A stretch of 64,000 nucleotides of DNA, taken from positions 1,054,001 through 1,118,000 of the forward strand of contig CBDCWQ010000021.1 in NCBI GenBank assembly GCA_965223435.1, in the 5' to 3' direction. The notes under the pieces are model-generated. The model ran no database searches and was not told the DNA's origin. It saw only the letters and a program-made list of their open reading frames with translations. The DNA comes from CBDCWQ01 sp965223435 (GTDB lineage: Bacteria > Myxococcota > Kuafuiibacteriia > Kuafuiibacteriales > Kuafuiibacteriaceae). The position numbers and the translations under genes are program-made. Below, one piece after another: positions 46,175 to 56,500 of the stretch (position 1 is its first letter; each line of letters opens with the position of its first letter).

Positions 46175-47494
46175 ATGATCAACAGAGATAGCTTTAAGGT
46201 GACAACTTTGGGAGAGCCTCGGTTTGAATCTCCTCTTCGCTTGTCCGACACTCCGGGGGACGGCATTGCGAACTACGTGGACGATGAGACTCGGGTTTTG
46301 TACCAGGTGTGCGCCGGTCCTCGAGACTTTGATCCCGACATCTGGATGGACCGAGCCGGTCCTCGGCGAAAGTTGTTTTTCGACCCCAAAAAGACGCGCG
46401 CGGCCATCACGACCTGCGGCGGTCTTTCTCCGGGCCTCAACAATGTTATTCGGTCCGTTTTCCTTGAGCTTCACTACCGGTATCGGGTGTCTGAGGTCTG
46501 GGGCTTTCGGTATGGGTATCGGGGTATCAATCAGGCCCACGGGAATGTGCCGATCCGGATGACACCCGGTTTTGTGCGTACGATTCACCACGAAGGGGGC
46601 TCGGTATTGGGGTCATCCAGGGGCGCGGAGAAGTCGTCGGTCATTGTTGACCAGTTGGTCGAAATGGGCATCGACATTCTGTTTTGCGTTGGGGGCGATG
46701 GCACCTTGCGAGGTGCCCACGATATTGCGCTTGAAGTTGCGAAACGCAACCACCCCATCGCGGTGGTCGGGATTCCGAAGACCATCGATAACGACATTCC
46801 CTTCGTATACAAAACCTTTGGTTTTGATACGGCCGTCGAGGTGATTCGGCAAGCCATCGATGGTGCTCACGTAGAAGCGGTGGGGGCGCCAAACGGTATC
46901 GGTTTGGTCAAAGTGATGGGCAGGGACTCTGGTTTTTTGGCTGCCTACGGGTCTTTGGCGAGCATGGAGGTCAACTTCTGTTTGATTCCGGAGCTGCCCT
47001 TTAAGCTTCGCGGACAAGGTGGCTTTTTAGAGCGTCTCCAAGATCGCCTTGTTCGGCGGGGGCACGTGGTGGTTGTTGTGGCCGAAGGCGCAGGACAGGA
47101 TCTTTTTGACCAACAAAGTGGCGAAACCGATCTTTCTGGGAACAAGCGCTACAACAACATCGGCCTTCTGCTCAAGGATGAGATCGGTGCCTACCTCAAA
47201 GAACGCAGCATCCCACACAACCTCAAATACATCGATCCGAGTTATATGATTCGTAGCGGCAAAGCCAACGCAAGCGACGCGATTTTTTGCGACAATCTCG
47301 CACGAAACGCCGTTCACGCAGGCATGGCTGGTGCTACGGACGTGGTCATTGGGTTATGGCATGGCACCTATGTGCATTTGCCTATCGGATTGGTTACCAA
47401 GAAACGCAAATCGATTCATCCAGAGAGTTTTTTGTGGCGCAATGTTGTCGGAGCAACCGGTCAGCCGCGGCGCATGGATGGCTCTGATTTTTAA
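46175..47494 (+). CDS. 6-phosphofructokinase (ATP-type of the PPi-PFK-like clade)
   Basis: ATG 46175 is preceded by GGGAG; GTG 46172 is an alternative. Motifs: TCGGLSPGLNNVIR (about residue 80, phosphate-donor loop), FCVGGDGTLRGA (about 173), PKTIDNDIPF (about 202, catalytic Asp), VMGRDSGFLA and RSGKANASDAI. The GGDGT Gly with PKTIDND Lys is the combination seen in ATP-using members of the PPi-related clade (TP0108/trypanosome-like), so ATP is the likelier donor but PPi is not excluded. 439 residues, longer than E. coli PfkA, as expected for this clade. Confidence 0.88.
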   Translation: MINRDSFKVTTLGEPRFESPLRLSDTPGDGIANYVDDETRVLYQVCAGPRDFDPDIWMDRAGPRRKLFFDPKKTRAAITTCGGLSPGLNNVIRSVFLELHYRYRVSEVWGFRYGYRGINQAHGNVPIRMTPGFVRTIHHEGGSVLGSSRGAEKSSVIVDQLVEMGIDILFCVGGDGTLRGAHDIALEVAKRNHPIAVVGIPKTIDNDIPFVYKTFGFDTAVEVIRQAIDGAHVEAVGAPNGIGLVKVMGRDSGFLAAYGSLASMEVNFCLIPELPFKLRGQGGFLERLQDRLVRRGHVVVVVAEGAGQDLFDQQSGETDLSGNKRYNNIGLLLKDEIGAYLKERSIPHNLKYIDPSYMIRSGKANASDAIFCDNLARNAVHAGMAGATDVVIGLWHGTYVHLPIGLVTKKRKSIHPESFLWRNVVGATGQPRRMDGSDF

Positions 47495-47495
47495 T

Positions 47496-47554
47496 CCCTC
47501 GGCTCACTTGCGTGGGCCAGAGATTGACTACCTGACTTGCGCGTGAGCCGAGGG
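47496..47554 (+). terminator. Long-loop hairpin after pfk
   Basis: Perfect 12-bp arms CCCTCGGCTCAC (47496-47507) and GTGAGCCGAGGG (47543-47554) enclose a 35-nt loop, starting two bases after the pfk stop. No T tract follows. The right arm runs straight into the CGGGTGGGCCGAATT repeat. The interval from here to 47932 has no convincing gene. Confidence 0.55.
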
Positions 47555-47582
47555 TCCACGGGTGGGCCGAATTTACTTCGAA
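47549..47582. repeat. Copy of CCGAGGGTC-ACGGGTGGGCCGAATT intergenic repeat
   Basis: CCGAGGGTCCACGGGTGGG followed by CCGAATTTACTTCG. It matches the sequence at the right edge of the window except for one inserted C and a variable loop. Confidence 0.65.
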
Positions 47583-47701
47583 CCGGGCCCCGTAAGGCCG
47601 AATGGGCGGTGACTGAAGCTACGCGCATCAACAGCTGACGCGTGGCAAATTGAAGGCATAAACCCCCTGGAGCAATCTGTGGGCCTTAAGGAACAACATT
47701 G

Positions 47702-47726
47702 TGGTGACTGTGATCACGTGTCACCA
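47702..47726. promoter_or_regulatory. Operator-like inverted repeat upstream of di-heme oxidoreductase
   Basis: Arms TGGTGAC (47702-47708) and GTCACCA (47720-47726) flank an inner TGATCACGTG stretch that contains the palindromes GTGATCAC and CACGTG. It lies 207 bp upstream of the oxidoreductase start. A regulator site is plausible but unproven. Confidence 0.3.
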
Positions 47727-47932
47727 AATGTTTAAGAATAAGTTTCTAAAGACAACGCTTTGTTTTTCAGCCAAACCTTTGAAGACACTGACGCAACAGT
47801 GCACATTTGACCAAAAGCAACGCAGATTGACAGTGTTCTCTGCTTCGTGGTTCGATTGTAGTCACAGGACACACATGGTGCGCGCTGCTCGCTGAGCCGG
47901 CCGTAAGTGTGACCCACATTACAGGAGTGACC

Positions 47933-49525
47933 ATGATGAACAACCGACATACACCATGGGCTTTTTTGTCCGCTTTGATTTTGGGTGGCGGCGGCGTGTG
48001 CAATCACGCTTGGGCGCAGCAAAACGATGTGACCCAAACGCCAAACACCGAAAACGCGGGTATTCAAAAGTCTTTTGAAACCGAGGTGGGCGCTGGGCGC
48101 GGAGATATCCATACGCCGGACTCATCGGCCTTCATCATTCAGCGTGACCCATTTCGCGCGATTTCAAGGGGCCAGAAACTTTTTCAGCGCAAGTTTACTT
48201 TTGCGCAAGGTCTTGGCCCACGAACCGGTGACGGCATCGGTGATATCGAAAAGGACGGTTCGCTCGGAGCGGGTCTTGTAGACTCGTGCGCCGGATGCCA
48301 CGGTCGTCCGAGAGAATCTGCGGGCGTGGGTGGCAACGTGTTTACCCGGCCCGATAGCCGAGACGCGCCGCACCTTTTTGGGCTGGGACTGCAAGAAATG
48401 CTTGCCGATGAAATCACCCACAGGCTCAGGCGCGTACGGAGAAGAACCATCAAAGAGGCCAAGCGGCTCGGCAAAGCGGTGACCCACGATTTGGTCGCCA
48501 AGGGAATCCGTTACGGGTCTATCACGGCCCAGCCTGACGGCACCCTCGATACCTCGAAAGTCGAAGGCGTGGATCACGACCTTCGGGTGCGGCCGTTTTT
48601 TGCTGAGGGCACCACCATTTCGATTCGTGAGTTTACGGTCGGCGCACTGAACGCCGAAATGGGCCTTGAGGCCAACGATCCCGATCTTTTGGCCGCGGTC
48701 GCGGGTGCCAGCATTGTAACACCTTCAGGCATGCGTCTTGACGGGAAGAAGGATCGCATTGAAGGCCCGCCGGTGACTTGTGAAGACGACGATATCGATG
48801 GTGATGGTGTGGTCAATGAGATTCCAACCAGTGCGGTCGATTTCATGGAGTTTTATCTTCTGAACTACTTCAAGCCCGCCACGTACAAACAAGACGTACG
48901 GACTTTGCTCGGAAAGATCACGTTTAAAAAGATGGGTTGTGCCCACTGCCATGTTCCGAACCTCTTGATCAAACACGACCGCCGCGTTGCCGATGTGGAA
49001 ACTGCCTTTGATGCCGAAAGGGGTGTATTTAATCGACTTTTTGCGGAGGCCACCCCGCTGTTTGACGAAACCGACGATGGCTCGGGTCTTCCCAAAATCA
49101 AAACGCCGTCCGGAAAGCCGTTTCTCGTACGCGGTATCTACACCGACTTCAAACGTCACGATCTGGGGCCCAATTTCCATGAGCGAAATTTTGATGGAAC
49201 CTTCCAGCGTGAATTCATGACCGAGCCGCTTTGGGGCGTGGGAACCACCGCACCCTATGGCCATGATGGCCGCAGCATCAACCTCCGCGAAGTCATCTTG
49301 CGACATGGCGGCGAAGCGCAGGCATCACGGGATTCCTTCAAGCGGGCACCCCGCTGGAAGCAAGAGTGGGTGATCGGCTTTCTTGAGAGCTTGGTTCTTT
49401 TCGGACCGCCCGATACTGCATCCAACCTGAATCCGGGGGATCCGTCGCATCCTGACTTCCCGCAACGGGGTCACGGAAGCATCGACATCTCGGTGCTGTT
49501 CAACGACCCCGCCGACAAGGAGTAG
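47933..49525 (+). CDS. Di-heme oxidoreductase (DUF1111/DHOR family), periplasmic
   Basis: ATG 47933 follows AGGAG; the signal peptide ends near NHAWAQ. Two c-type heme motifs: SCAGCH (about residue 119) and GCAHCH (about 336). The C-terminal signature LWGVGTTAPYGHDGRSINLREVI with HGGEA is characteristic of this family, called thiol oxidoreductases or putative di-heme peroxidases. An acidic calcium-like loop (EDDDIDGDGVVNE) lies between the hemes. About 530 residues, normal for the family. Likely a periplasmic electron-transfer enzyme; its substrate is unknown. Followed 41 bp later by a small exported protein, probably in the same operon. Confidence 0.88.
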   Translation: MMNNRHTPWAFLSALILGGGGVCNHAWAQQNDVTQTPNTENAGIQKSFETEVGAGRGDIHTPDSSAFIIQRDPFRAISRGQKLFQRKFTFAQGLGPRTGDGIGDIEKDGSLGAGLVDSCAGCHGRPRESAGVGGNVFTRPDSRDAPHLFGLGLQEMLADEITHRLRRVRRRTIKEAKRLGKAVTHDLVAKGIRYGSITAQPDGTLDTSKVEGVDHDLRVRPFFAEGTTISIREFTVGALNAEMGLEANDPDLLAAVAGASIVTPSGMRLDGKKDRIEGPPVTCEDDDIDGDGVVNEIPTSAVDFMEFYLLNYFKPATYKQDVRTLLGKITFKKMGCAHCHVPNLLIKHDRRVADVETAFDAERGVFNRLFAEATPLFDETDDGSGLPKIKTPSGKPFLVRGIYTDFKRHDLGPNFHERNFDGTFQREFMTEPLWGVGTTAPYGHDGRSINLREVILRHGGEAQASRDSFKRAPRWKQEWVIGFLESLVLFGPPDTASNLNPGDPSHPDFPQRGHGSIDISVLFNDPADKE

Positions 49526-49566
49526 TCCCTGGCGTGGTGATGCTGGCAAGGGAGAGACCATAGGAC

Positions 49567-50517
49567 ATGGAAACGACCAGTAGAAATCGGCGCCGCATGT
49601 GGCTCCCAATCGTCTTGTGTGTCAGTTTTGGGGCGACCCCAGTGGTTGTGGGCCTTGTGGACCAAGGCCCACGGTCACGAGTTGCCGCACGGCCGTACGA
49701 CGCGGGTGACTTTACGGAAGGTATGGGGCGCTCAGGCGCCCATGTGGTCCGAAACGAAGAAAAGAACCGGACCTCTGTACCCTCGGAGCCGCGCACCCCA
49801 GACTCCTTCGCCCTGAAGCGGGAGCTGGCGCCCGCGCTTTTTGGGTCGAACCCCGCCCCCAGCCAACTTGACCACGACACGCGAAGACGTGAACTTTTCC
49901 GCGCGTTGTTTGAGCGGGATGCCGAGGATGCACTGCATTTGACGGTACAGGCCATGGCAAACAGCCCGTTGGCCCCAGAAGACAATCGTGAATGGTCTTT
50001 TGCCCAAAAGGAGATGGCCACGCTCTTCAAAGACCGCAAACTATTTGCGTCCGCGAAAGATGCTTTATTGACGTCTCGCAATCCAAAAGCCAAACGGTTC
50101 ATTGCTGGGGCACTTTTTCAGTATGCACAACAAGCCAAAGACTTGAGCGCGCACAAAAGAAGCGGTCTGGCGATGGATATGATCGACGTGTATTTTGCTA
50201 CAAACAGCGACGCGCTCAAAAAGGACATCGAATCCCAAATGGGGCCTGCATTTGGCGAAGAGCTTGCGGTGGCGCTTACCGCTCAGCCCAGCGATGGTTC
50301 CGCGGTGAGCTCCGCTGCGGAACGGCAGGCTCTGGCCAGAGGCGCGGCACTCGTTGCGTCTGAAGAAACCCTTTCGCTTGAGGAGTTTAAGATGCTCGTG
50401 GACTTTCTCAAACGGTCCGATCCAAGGGCACTGCTTGATCTCGACGATGCCGCAACCCTTGGCGCCCATCCTTCGGCGCGCGCCTATCTCGAAGCTTCTA
50501 TTGCAGCCGCACCCTAA
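49567..50517 (+). CDS. Exported or membrane-anchored protein of unknown function
   Basis: ATG 49567, 316 residues. A basic start and hydrophobic segment (WLPIVLCVSFGATPVVVGLV) act as a signal peptide or N-terminal anchor. A polar linker follows, then an all-helical domain (TRRRELFRALFERDAEDALHL, FAQKEMATLFKDRKLF, KRFIAGALFQYAQQA) that looks like stacked helical repeats. No family recognised. Its position right after the di-heme oxidoreductase suggests a linked role in the periplasm. Its stop overlaps the end of giant gene B by 4 bp, tail to tail. Confidence 0.65.
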   Translation: METTSRNRRRMWLPIVLCVSFGATPVVVGLVDQGPRSRVAARPYDAGDFTEGMGRSGAHVVRNEEKNRTSVPSEPRTPDSFALKRELAPALFGSNPAPSQLDHDTRRRELFRALFERDAEDALHLTVQAMANSPLAPEDNREWSFAQKEMATLFKDRKLFASAKDALLTSRNPKAKRFIAGALFQYAQQAKDLSAHKRSGLAMDMIDVYFATNSDALKKDIESQMGPAFGEELAVALTAQPSDGSAVSSAAERQALARGAALVASEETLSLEEFKMLVDFLKRSDPRALLDLDDAATLGAHPSARAYLEASIAAAP

Positions 50518-53500
50518 GGTTCTTTTTGTGAGGGGAGGAAGAGCTCCTCGAGCCCCTGAATGAGCTGTTCCCAATGGTGCCAATTGAGCCGGTAGTCCCA
50601 ATTCTCGTCTCGCTCGACAAGCTGGTAAGATGCGCTCCAGTACATGTATTTTTCGTCGAACTCGTCTTCTTGAGAGGCGATGTAGTCCAAGACCTCGGCG
50701 CGCGAGACGGTGTAGCCCGATAGAAGTAGGCTAAGCATATGGCGTCGCTCCTTGAGATCCATTATGAAATCAAGTTCACTGGCTACGAAATTAAAGACCT
50801 CATCGGCCCTTCGATCGAACGAGGGGGCGTTCGGTGCGGCGTTGCCACCGTAGAGAGCACCTACTTCCCGCATGGCTTTGATAAACAACGACCATCCTTC
50901 CTGGTCGACGCGGTAGGAAGGTGATTCCTGCCCGTTTGTGGCTTGTTCGATAAGCGATGCTGCGTGTAGACGTTCCACTACATCGTCTATCCATGTCGAG
51001 TTAGTGCCCGATGACCACAAGATTTCTTGGTCTTTCAATTCGTCAAGCGTGAGGGGGGGTGAGGCGAGGAGGAGTTGTTCCAAGAATTTTTCCGCATGGG
51101 GGACCTTGAAGATCCGTGAAAGGCTCTCAAGGTGATCCATCAGGGCCATGGCCTTGGGCGCCACGTGAAGAGTGCGTTTTTCCAAGGACGGTTTGCTGTG
51201 ATCTCCAAATTTCGCAAAATGCTTGATGTATGCGGCCCGAGGAGAACCACTGAGCTTGGTTTCGCCCACTGTGGCGTTGAGATCGTTTGTATAGTGGAGA
51301 ACATGGTCTTCTTTAACCACCCGGATGTAAGGAGGATGGACGCCCATTTGTCGGAGTTGGTTAAAAAGATGTCGCACGTTCTCCTTCTCTGTTTTGGGGC
51401 TCCGCTGTCCCGTCATGCTGAGAGGAACGACATGATCGACCGGGCGGTTGGTTCCTAGGCCGTAGATCGGAGAATCGAAGGAGTTCCAATAGTCGCTATC
51501 GCGAACCCCAAAGATCGCGTAGCGGTCTTCCGGATTTTCATCGTTGCCGGCAAGCAAGAGCTGGACGACTGGCCCTTTACGGATGATTTCCCGGCTTGTC
51601 TTGAGCAACATCGCATCGGAAAACATCATCGAACCTACGTAGTTCTTGTAGTATGAGCTATAGCCAAAGAAGTCTTGCAGCGGTACTTTGAGTCCAGGGG
51701 TTTGGTCCTCAAACTTGGGTTCTGCCTGGGCGGAACCTGTCTTGAGAGCTTCTAGCGGTGTGTCTGACAGAGGTTCGTCGTGTGTCACGTGCTCCAAGTC
51801 TCGACGGTAGTATCGGACCAGGGGTTTGTCGTTTTCACTGTTGATGACCCGCATGTAGTCTTGGTCGGTGTTTTCAAAGGCCCAGGACACATTGGTCGTT
51901 TCTCCGAGCTGCGATTTGCTTCCGGTCAGCGTTACGATGGTGGTGATGCCTGCCCACTGGGTCTTGACGAGGCGCCAACCCGGATGATTCCCACCCGCGC
52001 CTTTAATGGGAAAGGCCGCATAGCCATGCTTGGGGTTGAAGACCAACGCCAGGTTGAGGCCGCCAAAGGCCTCGTTCCGGAGTTTCAAGAGTGTGGTGTC
52101 GCCGAGCGGGTCGTTGCCAACCCAGATTCCATTGGCCGAGAATCCGTAGGTGGCCCTCACGGCGGCAAGACCCGTGAGTCCTTGCTGCTGGATGTCTTCT
52201 TCTTGTTCAGTGTTCGCCTTGATTTTGATCGGCTTTTTCGACCCGTAGGGCACAAAATCTGGATTGACCAAAAAAGCGCCGGGAACAAGCTTCCCGGTTG
52301 ATGGGTCTTTTTTGTATTCCAGGGCGCCCGCGATCTGCTGAGAAAGAATGCCCTGGGGAAAGAGAACATCACCGGGATTATGGGCCCGGTGAATGGCCTC
52401 AAGGTTGAGACCCCGGCCGTCGTTTTCGATCACATAGAGGTACGTGGCGGCCTCGGAATGGGGTTGTCTCTCTTGAAGGGAGAGGTCCGTGTCATCTAAG
52501 CCCAATTTCGCAAGCACGATCTGTTGGTGGGCGCCTGGCTTGATGCCGGCTTCGAACACCACCGTGGCCTCCTTTCTGTCGGATGGACCTGTCGGATTCA
52601 CCCAAAGGACCAGGTTGGGCATCGTGGTTCTTGCACGGTTCACGTCTACCATGGTGACTTTCTCTGGGCCTACGATATCGCCCGGCTGGAGGATTTCGTT
52701 CAGTGCCTTGGTTTGGGCGCGAAGCGCGGCGGCGGAAACGGACCGCTTATCGAGATAGGATGTCGCGACCAGATCTGGACCCACGATTTTGGTTGGTTGT
52801 ACGTATTTGGGGTTCTTGACCTCAGTACCCTTGATGATGCGTCCGTGTTTGTTGACTTGGTGGGCGGAATGGATGTGGCGCGTATTCAGCTTCGACCAAG
52901 GGACGACGACTTTGTCTTTGAGCGTCTTTGGAACTTCGAGTTCGAGTCCCGTCAACACCGTCTTGACCAACAGGCTTCCCTCGGGTGCGCGCAGCGAGTA
53001 GACCCATGCGCTCTGGGTTTGCGGGTCGAGCGCATCGGTCAGCTCCCTGTCTTTGCCGTTTTGGAAAGTTGCGTCCGTCGAGAGGGTGATGAATTGGCCG
53101 CCGTTGCCATGAAGGTAGTCAAAGAAGTCGCCTCCCTGTCCAGGGACATCCCAGCCATGGGTGAACATCGTGGTGGGTGGCTGATTGCTGACCCAATGAA
53201 TGGTTCCTTCGAGTTCGCGAACCGCAGGATGGTATGCTTTGAACGGGATGCCATAGTACGTTTCGCTTCTTTTTCTTCCGGCACTGTAGTGCTCGGGCGG
53301 TGCTCCAGCTGGCGGTTTTTCAAGGGCCTTTGGGGGTTGGATGAGCTCCGTTTGGGTGGGAGATCCCGGGGCATAGGTTGCCGCGGCTTGGGTGAGCACA
53401 CAGCGGCCGGGCAGGTTACCGGACCCTGGCACCCAGCCCACCTGGGCTCCGGGGAAGCGGGACACATAAGCGGGACCGAGCGTGTGGCAAGTGTTTTCGT

Positions 53501-56500
53501 CGAGGCGGCTCAGGTCGTTTTGCAGTGCGTCCCACAGGGGCCCTGAAGACTGCGGGACGACGTATTGGGGCAAGAGCACCGTCCAGTAGTACACGGAGGC
53601 CCGAAAGGCTTCCGGCACTTGGTCGAGCCAGGCGGTCCCCAAGGGAGGCTCAGGAATGATGGCTTGGGCATCGTGAGAATCCGGTGCGGCCCCTTGGTTT
53701 TCGAGGGTGTGGATGAGCTCGGCGAGGTCGATTTGATGGAAGTCGGGCGTGAGGGCCAGGGCTCTGAGTTCGCGGAAGAGGTCGGCGGTGAAGCCGGGCT
53801 CGTTCGGGGCGGGGTCGGCGCTTGGCTTGAGCCACGGAACCTGTTGGTCGAGGACCGCATCGACGATCGCTTCAGGGCTGAGTTCGGTGTCGAGCCGATA
53901 CACGGAGATAGGCTCGCCAGTGGGGAGGCCCAGGCGGTAGAGGTCTTTGAGCATGCCTTCGCTCGGGCCGTAGACTTCTTTCACCAGCCCATAGATGGCA
54001 TCGGCTTCAAATTCGACGGTTGAAGTAGCAAACCCCCCTTGGACATGGCTCTGCTGGATGCGTGTATGGCGAATGAGGGCTTCGTCTTTGAAAAACAGCC
54101 CCAAAAAGGTGACTTCATCTTCGGGGACGGTGCCGACAAAGGTCCAAGGCTCCGTGTGTACGTTGGGGGCTTGGTTCAAGTGAATGAGGGTGGTCCACGT
54201 CTCGACCTGTCCGGTGGACAAGGCGACGATGCTGGCCAACGCAGTCCCTGCGGCCAGGAGCTGACTGGTTGCGAACGAGGTGCCTGGGCTGAACTCATCT
54301 ATCGACGCTGCACCCTTTTTGATGACGTTGGCCAGGACCGTGCCGGGTTTGGTGGCGCGTGCGCCTGGGCCAAAGGTGCTTTGAGCCTCCGGGTAGATGG
54401 GCCCCACCGAGTCGTCCGACCGAGGGGCCTTGGTATCGACCCAGGTTGCTCCGCTTTGGCTTTGGAAGCCGACGAAGGCTTCGTGGCCTCCGTACAGTCC
54501 CAGCGAAACCACGTTCTTATGAGCCAAAGAGGACGCGGCCAAGCGCTCGGGATCCCACACGCGCCCGGTGCCGACTATCCCCCTGAGTCCCGCCCAGTCC
54601 TGGTTGAGTTCGCGGTAGACATCGATGAACCAGATGGCCGCCGTACTGGAAGCCAGGCGCGTGGATAGATCCTGGATCCGCTGGCTGGAGTAACGAAACC
54701 CGTGATCTTTCACAAAAAGCTGGACACCGTTCCAGAGGGCGCGGGTTTGGTCCGCAAAATGTCCAGCGTCGGGATGTTCGGGATAGGCGCGGGCAAAACG
54801 GGCGAGGCCCAAGATGAGGCCGGTGGTCGCTTCGAGATGATACGAGGACTCCTGAAGGGCGCTGGGAGAAATGTAGGGGTCGCGGAACGTGTTCTGAAAA
54901 TAGTGGGCGCCGAGGTAGGTTCTTCCGGCAAAGGGGAGAGGCTTAACGAACTGAAGCTCGGTGTATCGCAGGCATCGGGCCAATCGTTCGATGTATTCAG
55001 GCTGCTCGGGCAAAAGGCCATGGTCCACGGACAGAGAAAGCCAGCTGCAGTTGTCGATGGCGACGTGGTTGCTGGCCGAAAAATGTAAATCCTCTCCCGT
55101 TCCCGAGAAGTGGCCCCCGGTTACGATGCGTCCGAGGTCCTGCGTTTCGAGGGCTTCCTCAAGCGCTGGTCTTCGCGGGTCGTCGGGTCCGGTTTGCCGC
55201 AGGGTGTAGGCGAGGTCCTGGGTGTATTCTTGGTCGTCCCAAAGAAGCACAAAAATACCGTCGCGCAGTTCGTCTCTAAACACCTCGAGTTCGGTGAAAT
55301 CTTGAAGACCGATTTTTTCTTGGTGCTTCAGGGCGTGATTCAACACGCTCAGCACATCCAGGTTGTGCTCGGTGACCACATTGCTGGCCAAGACACGGGT
55401 TTTGAGGCGCTGGTGATCCTCCTCGGTCAGCACGCGGGGCGCGAGCTTGGTGCGCGGGGCTCCCGGTGTGTGTCGAAAGCGCGCAACCTCGGGCGCACGG
55501 TCTTCGGTGAACGCTTCGTAACCGATGGCGTCGAGTACACTGTAATACCCCCATTGAACCGACTCCTCCTCTTCTCTGAAGAGCGCGGAGGGGTTTTCGG
55601 CTACGGTGAGGCCTCGGGCGGTCCACCCGGCGGTCACGAGACTGACCGTTTGATCTGTGCCCGGGGCGGCAAGTCGTTGCCGGTGGACGAGGAGCCCTCG
55701 AATGGCCTCTTCGTAACAACCCCGGATCGCACGTTGTTCTTTGTCGCTCAGGCTGTCAAAGGCCTTCGACACGACAAAGGCTCCGAGTCCGTGAATGGCC
55801 CACGCGTTGGCGCCGGTGACCAGCCTTCGGTCCTTCCAGTTGTCTCCCGCAGTGTTCCAGGAAAAAGGCCACCCGAGAATCACGGTTCGACCTTCGTGGT
55901 GGCCTTTTTCGGCGTGGGCACACAGATAACGCGCCATGCCCTGGGCCGCCGCCTGGGACACCGTGTCTTGTTGTTTCGAGAGCTGAGCCACCGCGATGCC
56001 TTGGGTGTAGACCCAAACCCGTTCGAAGCTTGCCAGGTATTTCGCATCGGATGCCGTCCCTGGTTCCTCAAGTGGCGATGCAAGGCCGGTCGTTTCGTCA
56101 CCCGGTTGTGGACTTGCCTCGGGCGGGTATTCAACCTGAAACACCCAGGTTTGTTGGGTCGCTTCGTCGACGACGGTGCGCATCATTCGATCTCTTGCTT
56201 CGATCGCCCTTTGGTAGTTGCCCGCGGCCCCCGAGGCATAGGCCAAGAGCGTCGTGGCCGAAGCGCGACCGGTCGGGTTCTCTTCGCTTTGGACCAAAAG
56301 GGTGGTGTCGGTTTCGGTGGTCAGCCTGACGAAGGTGGCTTGCCCGTTTTGGAGTTGAACGGTGGCCGGTGGGCTCCTTCCTTCGACCAAGGCCAGCGCT
56401 TGGGCGTTCTCGGAGCCGAACGTTGGGTTCGCGGCGTTCTCGGACCTGAACGTTGGGTTCGCGGCGTTCTCGGACCTGAATGTTGGGTTCGCGGCGTTCT

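Noticed and set aside
47701..47895. 64-codon plus-strand frame upstream of the di-heme oxidoreductase
   Set aside because: No ribosome binding site or recognisable sequence; it covers the operator-like palindrome and is more likely promoter DNA.
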